Translations under genes and position numbers: made by a program
Shown: positions 25,180 to 33,473 of the stretch, piece by piece
How the letters are laid out: every line of letters begins with the position of its first letter
Position numbering within the stretch: the first letter of the stretch is position 1
The notes under the pieces: model-generated
The model's database searches: none
What the model saw: only the letters and a program-made list of their open reading frames with translations
What the model was told of the DNA's origin: nothing
DNA from: Halococcoides cellulosivorans
GTDB taxonomy: Archaea; Halobacteriota; Halobacteria; Halobacteriales; Haloarculaceae
Reading direction: 5' to 3'
DNA length: 64,000 nucleotides
Assembly (NCBI RefSeq): GCF_003058365.1
Contig: NZ_CP028858.1
Location: 496,001 to 560,000, forward strand

Positions 25180-27396
25180 ATGACAGTCCGAGATCACACT
25201 ACGTCCGACCGAGCAGAGCGGAACCGAACGACGCGACGAACCTTCTTGCGGGCGGCGGGTGCGACAGCGCTGGCGGCCGGCATCGGGACGGCCTCGCTGT
25301 CTGGCACTGCCGCGGCAGCACCGAACGACTCGTTCGTCGAGACCGACGGCGCACAGTTCGTCATCGACGGCGAGCCGGTCTATCTCAACGGGTCGAACAA
25401 CTTCTGGCTGATGGACACGTACTACGGGACGCCGTCGTTGCACGACACGGTGTTCTCGCTGTACGATCGCCTGGGGCTGAACTTCGTGCGGACCTGGGGG
25501 TTCAACGACGGCGAGAGCGAACACGGGCCCACCCTCCAGCCCTCACCGGGCGAATACAACGAGGAGGCCTTCGAGCGGTTCGACTCACTGGTCGCGAAAG
25601 CCGGCGAGTACGGCATCAAACTCGTGCTCCCGCTGGTCAACAACTGGGAGGAGTACGGCGGGAAAGGCCAGTACGTCAGTTGGGTTGACGGTGCGTCCAG
25701 CGGTGACGACTTCTACACCAACGAGGAGTGCAAACAGCTCTACAAGGACTACGTCGAGTACGTCCTCACGCGGGAGAACACGATCACTGGCGTCGAGTAC
25801 CGCAATGACCCGGCCATCGCCGTCTGGGAACTCGCGAACGAACCGCGGGCGTCGTCGCTCTCGGTCGAGGAGCTGACGGGCTGGGTCGAGGAGATGTCCG
25901 CCCACATCAAATCGATCGACTCCAATCACCTCGTCTCGACGGGCAGCGAGGGCTTTTACACCGGCGGCGAGCACGGCAGTTCGTATCCGTACCGCGCGAA
26001 CGAGGGCGTCGACTACGTCGCCCAACACCAGGTCGACACCATCGACTGCTGTTCGTACCACATGTACCCCATCGCGTGGAATCTTGGGGCGGACAACGGC
26101 AGTGACTGGATCGCTCAACACCACGTCGACGCTCAGGAGACCATCGGCAAGCCCGCTTACGCCGGCGAGTTCGGACTCTCGACGAGCGACGTCTCGATGA
26201 GCGAGCGGAACAGCTACTACCAGGACTGGTACGACACGCTCGACACCGAAGACGCCGCGGGCGCGATGGTCTGGCAGGTCGTCGACGGCTCTCGTGAGAG
26301 TCCGCCGCGACTCGACAGTCCGACCCATGGGATCTACGAGGACGACACCGAGACGCTCTCGATCGTCCAGGACTACGGCGCTCGGGCGCGTGCGAAATCG
26401 GGTACCGCCCTCGAACCCGACGCCCCGTCGGCCCCGACCGGCGTCGGCCTCTCCGGGCGGACCGACACCTCGATCGACGTGGTCTGGAACGCGACCGTCG
26501 GGTGGGGCGCGGGGGCGGACCACTACGCGGTCACCCTCGACGGTGAGGAGGCGACGACCCTCCCCGCGGGGACGACGTCGACGACCGTGACGGGCCTCGA
26601 TCCGTCGACCGAGTACACCCTCGCAGTCCGTGCGGTCGACGTGAACGGGACGCGTTCGGCCTCGAGCGAGACGGTGACGCTCGCGACGCTGCCGAGCGAG
26701 GTCTCGACGGTGGTCGACCCCTGTGCGGACACGAGTATGCTGGCAGAGGCGTCCGATCTGGACGCGCTCACGACCGACACGACCAACCCCGAGTACTTCG
26801 TCCGGCCGGACGGTGAGGCCGACGACGCCCGCATCAACCGGAGCGCCGCCGAGGACGTCGCGATGGTGTATCGCGTCGACGGGGACCTCCTCGATCTGGC
26901 CGTCGAGTTCCACGAGAACGCCTCCGAGGGCGGCGATATCGAGTACTACGAGTCGACCGACGGTGGGGCGAGTTGGCAGGCCGTCGAGGTCCGCCGGACC
27001 GAGTACAGCCCGCCGAGCAGCGGTGGCTGGTCGAGTCAGTTGCACTCGAAGACCGGGTTCTCCGAGGGTGTCGACCGCGTAAAACTCGTCCTCACTGGCG
27101 GGAGTGCCGCCTGGGCCGTCCAGGTCGGGACCGTCGAACTCACCGTCGGTGACGGCTCCGACGAGCCGGCGGCCCCGCCGGCCGTCGGCGGGAGTGCGAA
27201 CGCGCCGACCGATCCGGACGGCGACACGCTCTTCGAGGACGTCGACGGCGACGGTGAGCTGAACTTCCCGGACGTGAACACGCTGTTCCAGAACACCGAG
27301 TCGGCATCGGTCCAGGACAACGCCGGATTCTACGACTTCTCCGGCGACGGTGTCGTCGACATGCAGGACGTGCTCGCGCTGTTCGAGTTGGTCTGA
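25180..27396 (+). CDS. Secreted GH5 mannanase-like enzyme with Fn3, beta-sandwich and dockerin-like modules
   Basis: A 738-residue enzyme. The Tat signal is TTRRTFLRAAGATALAAGIG (about 17-36). The catalytic domain (about 48-400) begins like endo-1,4-beta-mannanases (VYLNGSNNFWLMDTYYG), with acid/base Glu221 in WELANEPR and nucleophile Glu330 in YAGEFGLS. A fibronectin type III domain follows (about 412-505: APTGVGLSGRTDTSIDVVWN, then YTLAVRAVDVNGTRSAS), then a beta-sandwich (about 510-655) possibly binding carbohydrate, then the dockerin-like module (about 672-738). Mannan is the likely substrate by family resemblance; cellulose is possible. A palindromic AT-rich element lies 44 nt upstream. 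Confidence 0.88.
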   Translation: MTVRDHTTSDRAERNRTTRRTFLRAAGATALAAGIGTASLSGTAAAAPNDSFVETDGAQFVIDGEPVYLNGSNNFWLMDTYYGTPSLHDTVFSLYDRLGLNFVRTWGFNDGESEHGPTLQPSPGEYNEEAFERFDSLVAKAGEYGIKLVLPLVNNWEEYGGKGQYVSWVDGASSGDDFYTNEECKQLYKDYVEYVLTRENTITGVEYRNDPAIAVWELANEPRASSLSVEELTGWVEEMSAHIKSIDSNHLVSTGSEGFYTGGEHGSSYPYRANEGVDYVAQHQVDTIDCCSYHMYPIAWNLGADNGSDWIAQHHVDAQETIGKPAYAGEFGLSTSDVSMSERNSYYQDWYDTLDTEDAAGAMVWQVVDGSRESPPRLDSPTHGIYEDDTETLSIVQDYGARARAKSGTALEPDAPSAPTGVGLSGRTDTSIDVVWNATVGWGAGADHYAVTLDGEEATTLPAGTTSTTVTGLDPSTEYTLAVRAVDVNGTRSASSETVTLATLPSEVSTVVDPCADTSMLAEASDLDALTTDTTNPEYFVRPDGEADDARINRSAAEDVAMVYRVDGDLLDLAVEFHENASEGGDIEYYESTDGGASWQAVEVRRTEYSPPSSGGWSSQLHSKTGFSEGVDRVKLVLTGGSAAWAVQVGTVELTVGDGSDEPAAPPAVGGSANAPTDPDGDTLFEDVDGDGELNFPDVNTLFQNTESASVQDNAGFYDFSGDGVVDMQDVLALFELV

Positions 27397-27477
27397 TCGA
27401 CCCGATCGATTCGACGCTCGCGTCTGCGCTCTGGAGCATCTGAATCCGGGTGCTGGCCGCCCTATCCACGTCGAAAT

Positions 27478-27540
27478 AATTTAATATTATCCTGGTTGAA
27501 TACTTTAAATATATATTTAAATTATAAAAAATACATTTGG
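27478..27540 (+). promoter_or_regulatory. AT-rich promoter region of the TrmB gene, with an 18-bp palindrome
   Basis: About 60 bp of nearly pure A+T stand in a GC-rich setting. At 27504-27521 is the perfect palindrome TTTAAATATATATTTAAA, directly followed by TTATAAAAAATACATTTGG, which contains a TATA-like box. The ATAAAAA-ACATTT core lies about 84 nt before the TrmB start codon; an equivalent ATAAAAACACATTT lies the same distance before the GH43 gene. An AT-rich palindrome over a promoter suggests autoregulation. Confidence 0.55.
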
Positions 27541-27609
27541 CTCTCGACCCCGTATCGACTGTGGACTGTGACAGAACCGTCCTGCGGCGTCACAGGGGAC
27601 ATTCGAGAG

Positions 27610-28695
27610 ATGACACGATCGCTCACAGAGGCGCTGACGCGCTGGGGATTCTCCGACACAGAGGTCGACGTCTACCTCGCCGCGCTGGAGGCGGGCCAGG
27701 CACCGGCCTCGGAGATCGCAGACACAGCAGACGTTTCGCGGCGTCACGTCTACCGCGTCAGTGAGCGACTGGCGGAGGTCGGCCTGGTCGACGTTCGAGA
27801 CCAGTATCAGCCGACACTCATCCGGGCGACGCCGTCGGAGGAGGTCGCCGAGATCATGCAGCGCCGCCAGAAGACGATCGTCACCGAGATCGACCAGCAC
27901 CGCGGCGGGCCGGACGAGCCGATCGGTGGCGTCGAGGTCATCAAACACACGGCCACCGTGCTCGACCGCACCCGATCACTGATCGCCGCGGCCGACGAGC
28001 TGGTGTTCGTGACCGCGCCAGCGGATCTCGTCGAACGGCTGGCCGAGGACCTGCAGGCGGCCCGCGAACGGGGAGTGATCGTCCTGGTGTTCACCGAAGA
28101 CGTCGCCGGGCTGTCGCAGCCGTTCGAGCAGATCGCGAGCGTCGTTCGGGTGCGCGAGGACTTCGACCTGTTCCACCAGTTCGCCCTGGCTGTCGACTCT
28201 TTCCGGGCGCTCGTCGGCACGCCCGAGGCTATGGACCATCACGCCGACGAGCGGTTCGGTCCGGCACTGGCAGTCGAGGGCGAGTACGTCACGCCCCGGA
28301 TCTGTGCGTCGTTTCTCGAATACGAGTGGAAGCTCGGCGTCGAGCGCGCCGTGCCCGAGCCAGTGTCGCTGCCCGCCACGTTCGAGGGGTTCACTCCGGC
28401 GGTCGTTCACGCTGCACTCCACCGTAGCGCAGGGACCGACCTCCACGCGACCGTCGTGACGCGCCCCATCGAGCGGGACCGCTCTGATCGCGACACCAGG
28501 ACCACGATCGAGGGCGCTGTCTCCGCGGTCCGACAGGGGATCGTGGAACCGTATCGGAAATCGTTCCTCTTCGAACAGTCGATGACGATCGATACCGACA
28601 CGGGTGAGGTGACCGTCGCCGGTCCGGGTGCGATGTTCGAAGACTTCGTCGCGACCAGGGTGACACTTCAGCGGGGCAGCGATGTGGACTCTTGA
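27610..28695 (+). CDS. TrmB-family transcriptional regulator
   Basis: A 361-residue regulator. The N-terminal winged helix (about 5-75: LTRWGFSDTEVDVYLAALEA, then SEIADTADVSRRHVYRVSER) is a TrmB DNA-binding domain. The C-terminal part (about 100-361) contains the PLD-like sugar-sensing region (TRSLIAAADELVFVTAPADL) and ends in a beta-rich module. TrmB proteins in haloarchaea control sugar uptake, glycolysis and gluconeogenesis. Placed in the middle of the glycoside hydrolase cluster, it is the likely local regulator. The ATG at 27610 is used; a TTG-initiated frame from 27496 runs through the AT-rich promoter and is rejected. Promoter and leader resemble those of the GH43 gene at 31428. Confidence 0.88.
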   Translation: MTRSLTEALTRWGFSDTEVDVYLAALEAGQAPASEIADTADVSRRHVYRVSERLAEVGLVDVRDQYQPTLIRATPSEEVAEIMQRRQKTIVTEIDQHRGGPDEPIGGVEVIKHTATVLDRTRSLIAAADELVFVTAPADLVERLAEDLQAARERGVIVLVFTEDVAGLSQPFEQIASVVRVREDFDLFHQFALAVDSFRALVGTPEAMDHHADERFGPALAVEGEYVTPRICASFLEYEWKLGVERAVPEPVSLPATFEGFTPAVVHAALHRSAGTDLHATVVTRPIERDRSDRDTRTTIEGAVSAVRQGIVEPYRKSFLFEQSMTIDTDTGEVTVAGPGAMFEDFVATRVTLQRGSDVDS

Positions 28696-29020
28696 GTCCC
28701 GATCGTCGCTCACCACGCCTGGCGACGGTCGATTCCCGTGGAGGGACGCGACGGTCGGGCCGTCGGGAGGCGGCGGCCGTGGGGGCGCGCACCTGAAACG
28801 GTCTTGGGGCCGTATCGATCCGGACGCGCCGCCGTCTCGACGGTGATCGGTCGGCCGTGTCGGTCACCTCCGGGCGGACTGACCCGAATCCCCGATTCGG
28901 ACAGCACGGACCGAACTGTGACGAACTACGTCGTCGGGAATCGCCGCGGCGTTTTTGTAACTCCCTGCCGGTCTACAATCACCGCCATGAACAGAGAAAG
29001 AAACGGCCGCGCGCGAGCCA
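28696..29020. other. Intergenic region, no supported gene
   Basis: Between the TrmB gene and the tandem repeat I see no convincing coding pattern. A short reading frame starts at an ATG at 28987 (MNRERNGRAR...) and continues into the repeat, giving a Pro/Thr/Ala-rich 75-residue peptide to 29214, but it lacks the acidic composition of haloarchaeal proteins. A weak AT-richer box (GCGTTTTTGTAAC, near 28950) could be a promoter for the downstream gene. Confidence 0.4.
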
Positions 29021-29190
29021 CGGGGACAGCGTCGACGCCCCCAGCGGCGACGGGGACAGCGTCGACGCCCCCAGCGGCGACGGGGACAGCGTCGACGGCC
29101 CCGGCGGCGACGGGGACAGCGTCGAGGCCCTCGACGGCGACGGGGACAGCACCGACGCCTTCGACGGCGGCGGAGACGGCGTCCTCGCGC
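29021..29190. repeat. 30-bp tandem repeat (minisatellite), about 5.7 copies
   Basis: The unit begins CGGGGACAGCGTCGACGCCC and is 30 bp long. Units start at 29021, 29051, 29081, 29111, 29141 and 29171; the first two are identical and later ones are progressively diverged. One frame encodes acidic repeats (GDGDSVDAPS type) and ends with a TGA that overlaps the GTG at 29198 used as a possible start by the next gene. Because the unit is 30 bp, copy-number change would not alter any reading frame. Confidence 0.9.
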
Positions 29191-29206
29191 TGGTCGGGTG
29201 ATACTC

Positions 29207-31246
29207 GTGTCTGACGAACCTGGCTTCGATCCGATAGAGCGCCGTGGGCTGTTGAGACGGCTCGGCGCTGGGAGTCTCTGCATGGCGGGGCTCACCGGCA
29301 CCGGACTCTCGGGGACCGCCGCCGGGCAGTCGGCCCAACCGACCGTGGACCTCGCGACACCCGTCCACCCGGCCCGACACGAGGCGTCTGGACTGCTCTA
29401 TGGGCTGAGCGCGGACGGCTCGGAGCCGTCGAGCGCGTGGCTCGAACCGATCGATCACGGCCTCCAGGTCGGCGGCGGCGCCCGAATCGCCAGTGGTGGC
29501 TGGGGAACGGCCGGAGAGAGCGGGTACGCGGCCCGCTGGGACTCGATCGTCCAGCAGTACGAGCGGGTCACGAGCGGTGGATCCGACGCCGAGTACTGCA
29601 TCCGGATGAGCGACCTGTGGGGGGCGGACGCCACGCAGGCCGACACCGACCCACACCCGGGTGACGACGGGGACTGGAGCAGCTATTACGACTTCCTCGA
29701 CCGGATCATGGACGACGTCGAGGCCGCCGGGATGGCGCGCGACGAGATCCAGTACGAGATCTGGAACGAACCGAACATCGATATTTTCTGGCCCCGATCC
29801 AGATCGCAGTACCACGAGATGTGGCAACACGGTGTCGAGCATATCCGGTCTCGACAGCCGGACGCCCGCATCGTCGGGCCGGGCCACACTCACTTCAGTC
29901 GGAATCTGATGGGCCAGTTTCTCGATATGACGGTCGAGACGGGGTCCGTGCCGGACATTCTCAACTGGCACGTCCTCCAGGCCAACAACGACGCAGTCGA
30001 GACGGCATCGGCGGTGCGGGACCTGTTGGCCGAGCGCGGTCTCGAACACCTCGACCTCGAAGTCAACGAGTACGTGCCCTCGGACCGGCAGAGTCCGGGC
30101 TACACGGCGTGGGATCTGGCTCGCGTCGAGAAGTCCGACATCGAGTACGCCGCACTGGGGAACTGGTCGTACTGTTGTGCGACGTCGGCGCTGTGTGCGA
30201 CGCTCACCGAGGACGGGGCGGCACCGACCGGGCGGTGGTGGCTGTACGCCCGGTACGGACAGACCAGGGGTGAGGTCGTCCGCACCGAGGCGACCGACAG
30301 CATCGACTCGGCGGCGAACTGTAATCCGGAGGAGACCCAGTCGCGGATCGTCGTGGGAAATCACGGCGTCTCGGGCCAGGTCGACCTGCGGATTCAGAAC
30401 CCTGACCGCATCAGCGACAGTCGCGTGCGGGTCAAAGTCGAGCGCCTACCCGACCAGGACGGCGGCGCGCTGCCAGCCCCGCTGGTCGCTCAGGACTACG
30501 TCACCGACGCCGGCAGCAATCATATGGTCGGCATCGACTGGTCGACACCGACCGACGCGTACGTCGTGACGGTCACGCCGGCGACGCCGGCGGTGCCGGA
30601 GGGCATCTATCGCATCGAGGCGGCCCACAGCGGTCACGTCCTCGGTGTCGCGGACGGGGCGACCGACGACGGCGCGGCCGTCACCCAGCAGGCCGATGCG
30701 GATGCTCGCCACCAGCGCTGGTCGCTCGACCACCTCGGAGACGGCGTCTACCGAATCGAGAACGTTGCTACCGGGAAGGTCCTGGACGTGGCGGACAGCG
30801 GTACCGAGAACGGGGCGACCGTCCACCAGTGGACCGACCTCGGCGCGGACAACCAGCGCTGGCACGTCGAACAGACCCGAAGCGACGTCTACAGGATCGA
30901 GGCGGTCCACAGCGGGAAGGTCCTCGATGTCGACGGGGGGTCCTCGGAGGCCGGCGCGACAGTCCACCAGTGGGTGGATCGGAGTGGCGACAATCAGCGC
31001 TGGCGCTTCGTCGCGGTCGAGAACGACCAGCCACCGACGCTGGGCGAGCGGGTGCCGACCGACCCGGACGGCGACGGCCTGTACGAAGACGTCAGTGGGA
31101 ACGGTCGGGTCGATTTCCCGGACGTGAACCTGCTCTTCCAGAACACCGACACCGCGGCCGTCCAGGACAACACGGCGTTCTACGACTTCTCCGACGACGG
31201 CACGGTCGATCCGCAGGACGTCCTCGCACTGTTCGAGATGGTCTGA
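29207..31246 (+). CDS. Secreted GH39-like glycoside hydrolase with ricin-type lectin and dockerin-like modules
   Basis: About 679 residues. A short twin-arginine signal is seen (IERRGLLRRLGAGSLCMAGL). The catalytic domain (about 45-460) looks like a clan GH-A enzyme: IQYEIWNEPNIDIFW with acid/base Glu188 and LDLEVNEYVPS with probable nucleophile Glu288, closest in feel to GH39 xylosidases. Next comes a ricin B/CBM13-type beta-trefoil (about 465-605) with three repeats ending NQRW or HQRW, and then the dockerin-like module (about 615-679). No ATG is available: GTG at 29207 or 29198 is the start. The family call is moderate; the secretion and modular layout are clear. Confidence 0.78.
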   Translation: MSDEPGFDPIERRGLLRRLGAGSLCMAGLTGTGLSGTAAGQSAQPTVDLATPVHPARHEASGLLYGLSADGSEPSSAWLEPIDHGLQVGGGARIASGGWGTAGESGYAARWDSIVQQYERVTSGGSDAEYCIRMSDLWGADATQADTDPHPGDDGDWSSYYDFLDRIMDDVEAAGMARDEIQYEIWNEPNIDIFWPRSRSQYHEMWQHGVEHIRSRQPDARIVGPGHTHFSRNLMGQFLDMTVETGSVPDILNWHVLQANNDAVETASAVRDLLAERGLEHLDLEVNEYVPSDRQSPGYTAWDLARVEKSDIEYAALGNWSYCCATSALCATLTEDGAAPTGRWWLYARYGQTRGEVVRTEATDSIDSAANCNPEETQSRIVVGNHGVSGQVDLRIQNPDRISDSRVRVKVERLPDQDGGALPAPLVAQDYVTDAGSNHMVGIDWSTPTDAYVVTVTPATPAVPEGIYRIEAAHSGHVLGVADGATDDGAAVTQQADADARHQRWSLDHLGDGVYRIENVATGKVLDVADSGTENGATVHQWTDLGADNQRWHVEQTRSDVYRIEAVHSGKVLDVDGGSSEAGATVHQWVDRSGDNQRWRFVAVENDQPPTLGERVPTDPDGDGLYEDVSGNGRVDFPDVNLLFQNTDTAAVQDNTAFYDFSDDGTVDPQDVLALFEMV

Positions 31247-31306
31247 TCGGTCGGTGTGCCTGATCGGCGGATCACACCGACGACCGCCGACGGGACGAAA
31301 ACATCG

Positions 31307-31427
31307 AACTTAACAATTTAAAATTATATTAATGTAGTTAAAAGATAAAAACACATTTCCGGGATGGAGTCGTACGTAAGTATCAGTCCGTGACGTCTCG
31401 TCATGGTGTCACAGGGGAATCCGAAAC
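31307..31427 (+). promoter_or_regulatory. AT-rich promoter and leader of the GH43 gene, similar to that of the TrmB gene
   Basis: AACTTAACAATTTAAAATTA and the following A+T run to about 31350 precede ATAAAAACACATTTCC, a TATA-like box about 85 nt before the ATG. The end of the leader reads GTGTCACAGGGGAATCCGAA then ACATGACACGA; the TrmB leader ends GCGTCACAGGGGACATTCGA then GAGATGACACGA. The shared promoter core, spacing and leader end suggest common origin and common control. Confidence 0.5.
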
Positions 31428-33272
31428 ATGACACGAGACACAGAATCCGAGCCGATAGCGGAATCGGCACCGACCGGCGAGGGTGAATCGACTTCGAAAT
31501 CGACTGTCGCGATGGCTCGCCGGGAGTATCTCCAGTCTGTCGGGGCCGTCGGCGCATTCGGCGTCGCCGCGTCGTGTGGTAGCGCGGCGGCCCAGAGCGC
31601 CGAGGAGACCACCTACGAGAATCCACTCCATGGCCCGGATTTCGCGGATCCGACGATCCATCGGGCCGAGGACGGCACCTGGTGGGCCTACGCCTCGAAC
31701 ATGAGCTACAGCGATCCGGCCAACGAGACGCTGGTGCCGATCCTCTCCTCGCCGGATCTGGTGAACTGGACCGAGGAGGGCGAGGCGTTCGCGTCCGAAC
31801 CGGGGTGGACCGAGGGGTCGATCTGGGCCCCCGACGTCCACTATCACGACGGCCAGTGGGTCCTCTTTTACTCGAAGTGGCCGGCCGACCGGGACGCCAA
31901 CGCGGACCAGACGGGCATCGGCGTCGCGACGGCCGACACCCCCGGCGGCCCGTTCACCGACCACGGAGCGCTGTTCACGAATCCCGACCACCCTTATCCC
32001 GGCAACACCATCGACCCCTATTTCGTCGCCCACGAGGGCACCCCTTACCTCTTCTGGGGCAACTTCGCGGGTATCTATCACGTCGAACTCACCGCCGACC
32101 TGCGCGACTACCGATCGGGAACCTTCGGACAGATCGTCGGGGGTGCCTACGAGGGCTCGACCATCTTCGAGCGCGACGGTACCTGGTACTATTTCGGCTC
32201 GACCGGGGACTGCTGTGACGGGTTCGACAGTACCTACGAGATCGAAGTCGGGCGCTCGGAGGACGGTCTGTTCGGGCCGTACTACGATCGCGAGGGGACG
32301 CCCATGATGGAGCGCGACGAGTGGAACGCCGGTCCGACCCACCTCGGGGACAACGACCGCTTCGTCGCACCGGGCCACGGCGACGTGACCGTCGACGACG
32401 CGGGCAACCACTGGTTCGTCTATCACGCCTACGACACCGAGGGCCCGGAGATCGCCGGCCAGTACGGCTGGCCACCCGCACGGCAGTTGTTCCTCGACCG
32501 TGTGTACTGGACCGACGACGGCTGGCCGGTCGTCGGCGGCGACGGCACGCCGAGTCTGACCGCGCCGGTCCCGAACCTGGGGCAGCGACCCGCGCCGATC
32601 GAGGACGGCACCTATCGGATCCGAAACGCCCGGAGCGGGCACGCACTGGCCGTCGAGAGCACCGACGCGGGCGCGAGTGCGATCGTGACGACCGACGACG
32701 CCGGTGCGCACGACGAGTGGATCGTCACCCGACTATCGGGCGGCGCGTACGTCGTCGAGAACGCGGAGTCCGGCCTCGCACTGGAGGTCGCGGACGCCGC
32801 CACCAGCGACGGGGCCGACGTTCAGCAGTGGCACCCGAACGGCCACCCGACCCAGCGGTGGACGCTCCTCGACGACGGCGACGGGTCCCGACTGTGGAAC
32901 GCCTGCGGGAATGCGGTCGGTGGGCGACAGGTAGCCGAGGTGGCGAACGCCTCGGAGTCGGCGGGCGCGACCGTCCAGCAGTGGACCGACAACGGCGGGA
33001 ACCACCAGCGCTGGGAGTTCGTGCCGGTCGACGACCCCACGACGCCCGGTGACGGACCCCCGGCGCTGGGCGAGCAGGTGCCGACCGATCCGGACGGCGA
33101 CGGCCTGTACGAGGACGTCTCGGGGGACGGCGACCTGAACTTCCCGGACGTGAACACGCTGTTCCAGCACACCGAGTCGGCGGCGGTCCAGGACGACGCC
33201 GCGTTCTACGACTTCTCCGGCGACGGTGTCGTCGACATGCAAGACGTGCTCGCGCTGTTCGAGATGGTCTGA
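31428..33272 (+). CDS. Secreted GH43 enzyme (xylosidase/arabinanase-like) with ricin-type and dockerin-like modules
   Basis: A 614-residue enzyme. The signal is Tat-like (MARREYLQSVGAVGAFGVAA, about 27-46). The five-bladed beta-propeller of GH43 spans about 60-385: catalytic base Asp74 in DFADPTIHR, pKa-modulating Asp196 in NTIDPYFV, and acid Glu242 in YEGSTIFERDG. A ricin/CBM13-type trefoil follows (about 393-540), then the dockerin-like module (about 550-614: PTDPDGDGLYEDVSGDGDLN and YDFSGDGVVDMQDVLALFEM). GH43 enzymes release arabinose or xylose from hemicellulose side chains or ends, complementing the two GH10 xylanases downstream. Confidence 0.9.
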   Translation: MTRDTESEPIAESAPTGEGESTSKSTVAMARREYLQSVGAVGAFGVAASCGSAAAQSAEETTYENPLHGPDFADPTIHRAEDGTWWAYASNMSYSDPANETLVPILSSPDLVNWTEEGEAFASEPGWTEGSIWAPDVHYHDGQWVLFYSKWPADRDANADQTGIGVATADTPGGPFTDHGALFTNPDHPYPGNTIDPYFVAHEGTPYLFWGNFAGIYHVELTADLRDYRSGTFGQIVGGAYEGSTIFERDGTWYYFGSTGDCCDGFDSTYEIEVGRSEDGLFGPYYDREGTPMMERDEWNAGPTHLGDNDRFVAPGHGDVTVDDAGNHWFVYHAYDTEGPEIAGQYGWPPARQLFLDRVYWTDDGWPVVGGDGTPSLTAPVPNLGQRPAPIEDGTYRIRNARSGHALAVESTDAGASAIVTTDDAGAHDEWIVTRLSGGAYVVENAESGLALEVADAATSDGADVQQWHPNGHPTQRWTLLDDGDGSRLWNACGNAVGGRQVAEVANASESAGATVQQWTDNGGNHQRWEFVPVDDPTTPGDGPPALGEQVPTDPDGDGLYEDVSGDGDLNFPDVNTLFQHTESAAVQDDAAFYDFSGDGVVDMQDVLALFEMV

Positions 33273-33473
33273 TCGGTCGACTCCGCGACGGCGCCATCCG
33301 AACGGTCGCGTGTGATCGCGAGCGTGTCTGGGTGAGCGTTTCGATGATTCCACTCCGAATTTTTCGCGGTGTCTGATTTCGAGGAAAAATCCTTTGGCGC
33401 CAGCTGTCGTATCGATGAACGAGTCCGTACAGAACCGGGTGGCGGGGGGAACGGACGTGAGACGACTCTGCAC

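Noticed and set aside
27496-27609. Upstream extension of the TrmB protein from a TTG (MNTLNIYLNYKK...)
   Set aside because: It would place the AT-rich palindromic promoter inside the coding sequence; the ATG at 27610 begins the TrmB domain normally.
28987-29214. Pro/Thr/Ala-rich 75-residue frame through the 30-bp repeats, resembling a mucin-like linker
   Set aside because: The frame ends without joining a domain and runs out of frame with the GH39-like gene; composition is a by-product of the repeat.
31500-31620. Lipobox in the GH43 signal (VAASCGS)
   Set aside because: The position before Cys is Ser and the spacing is not that of a lipobox; an ordinary Tat signal cleaved after AAAQS-like residues fits better.
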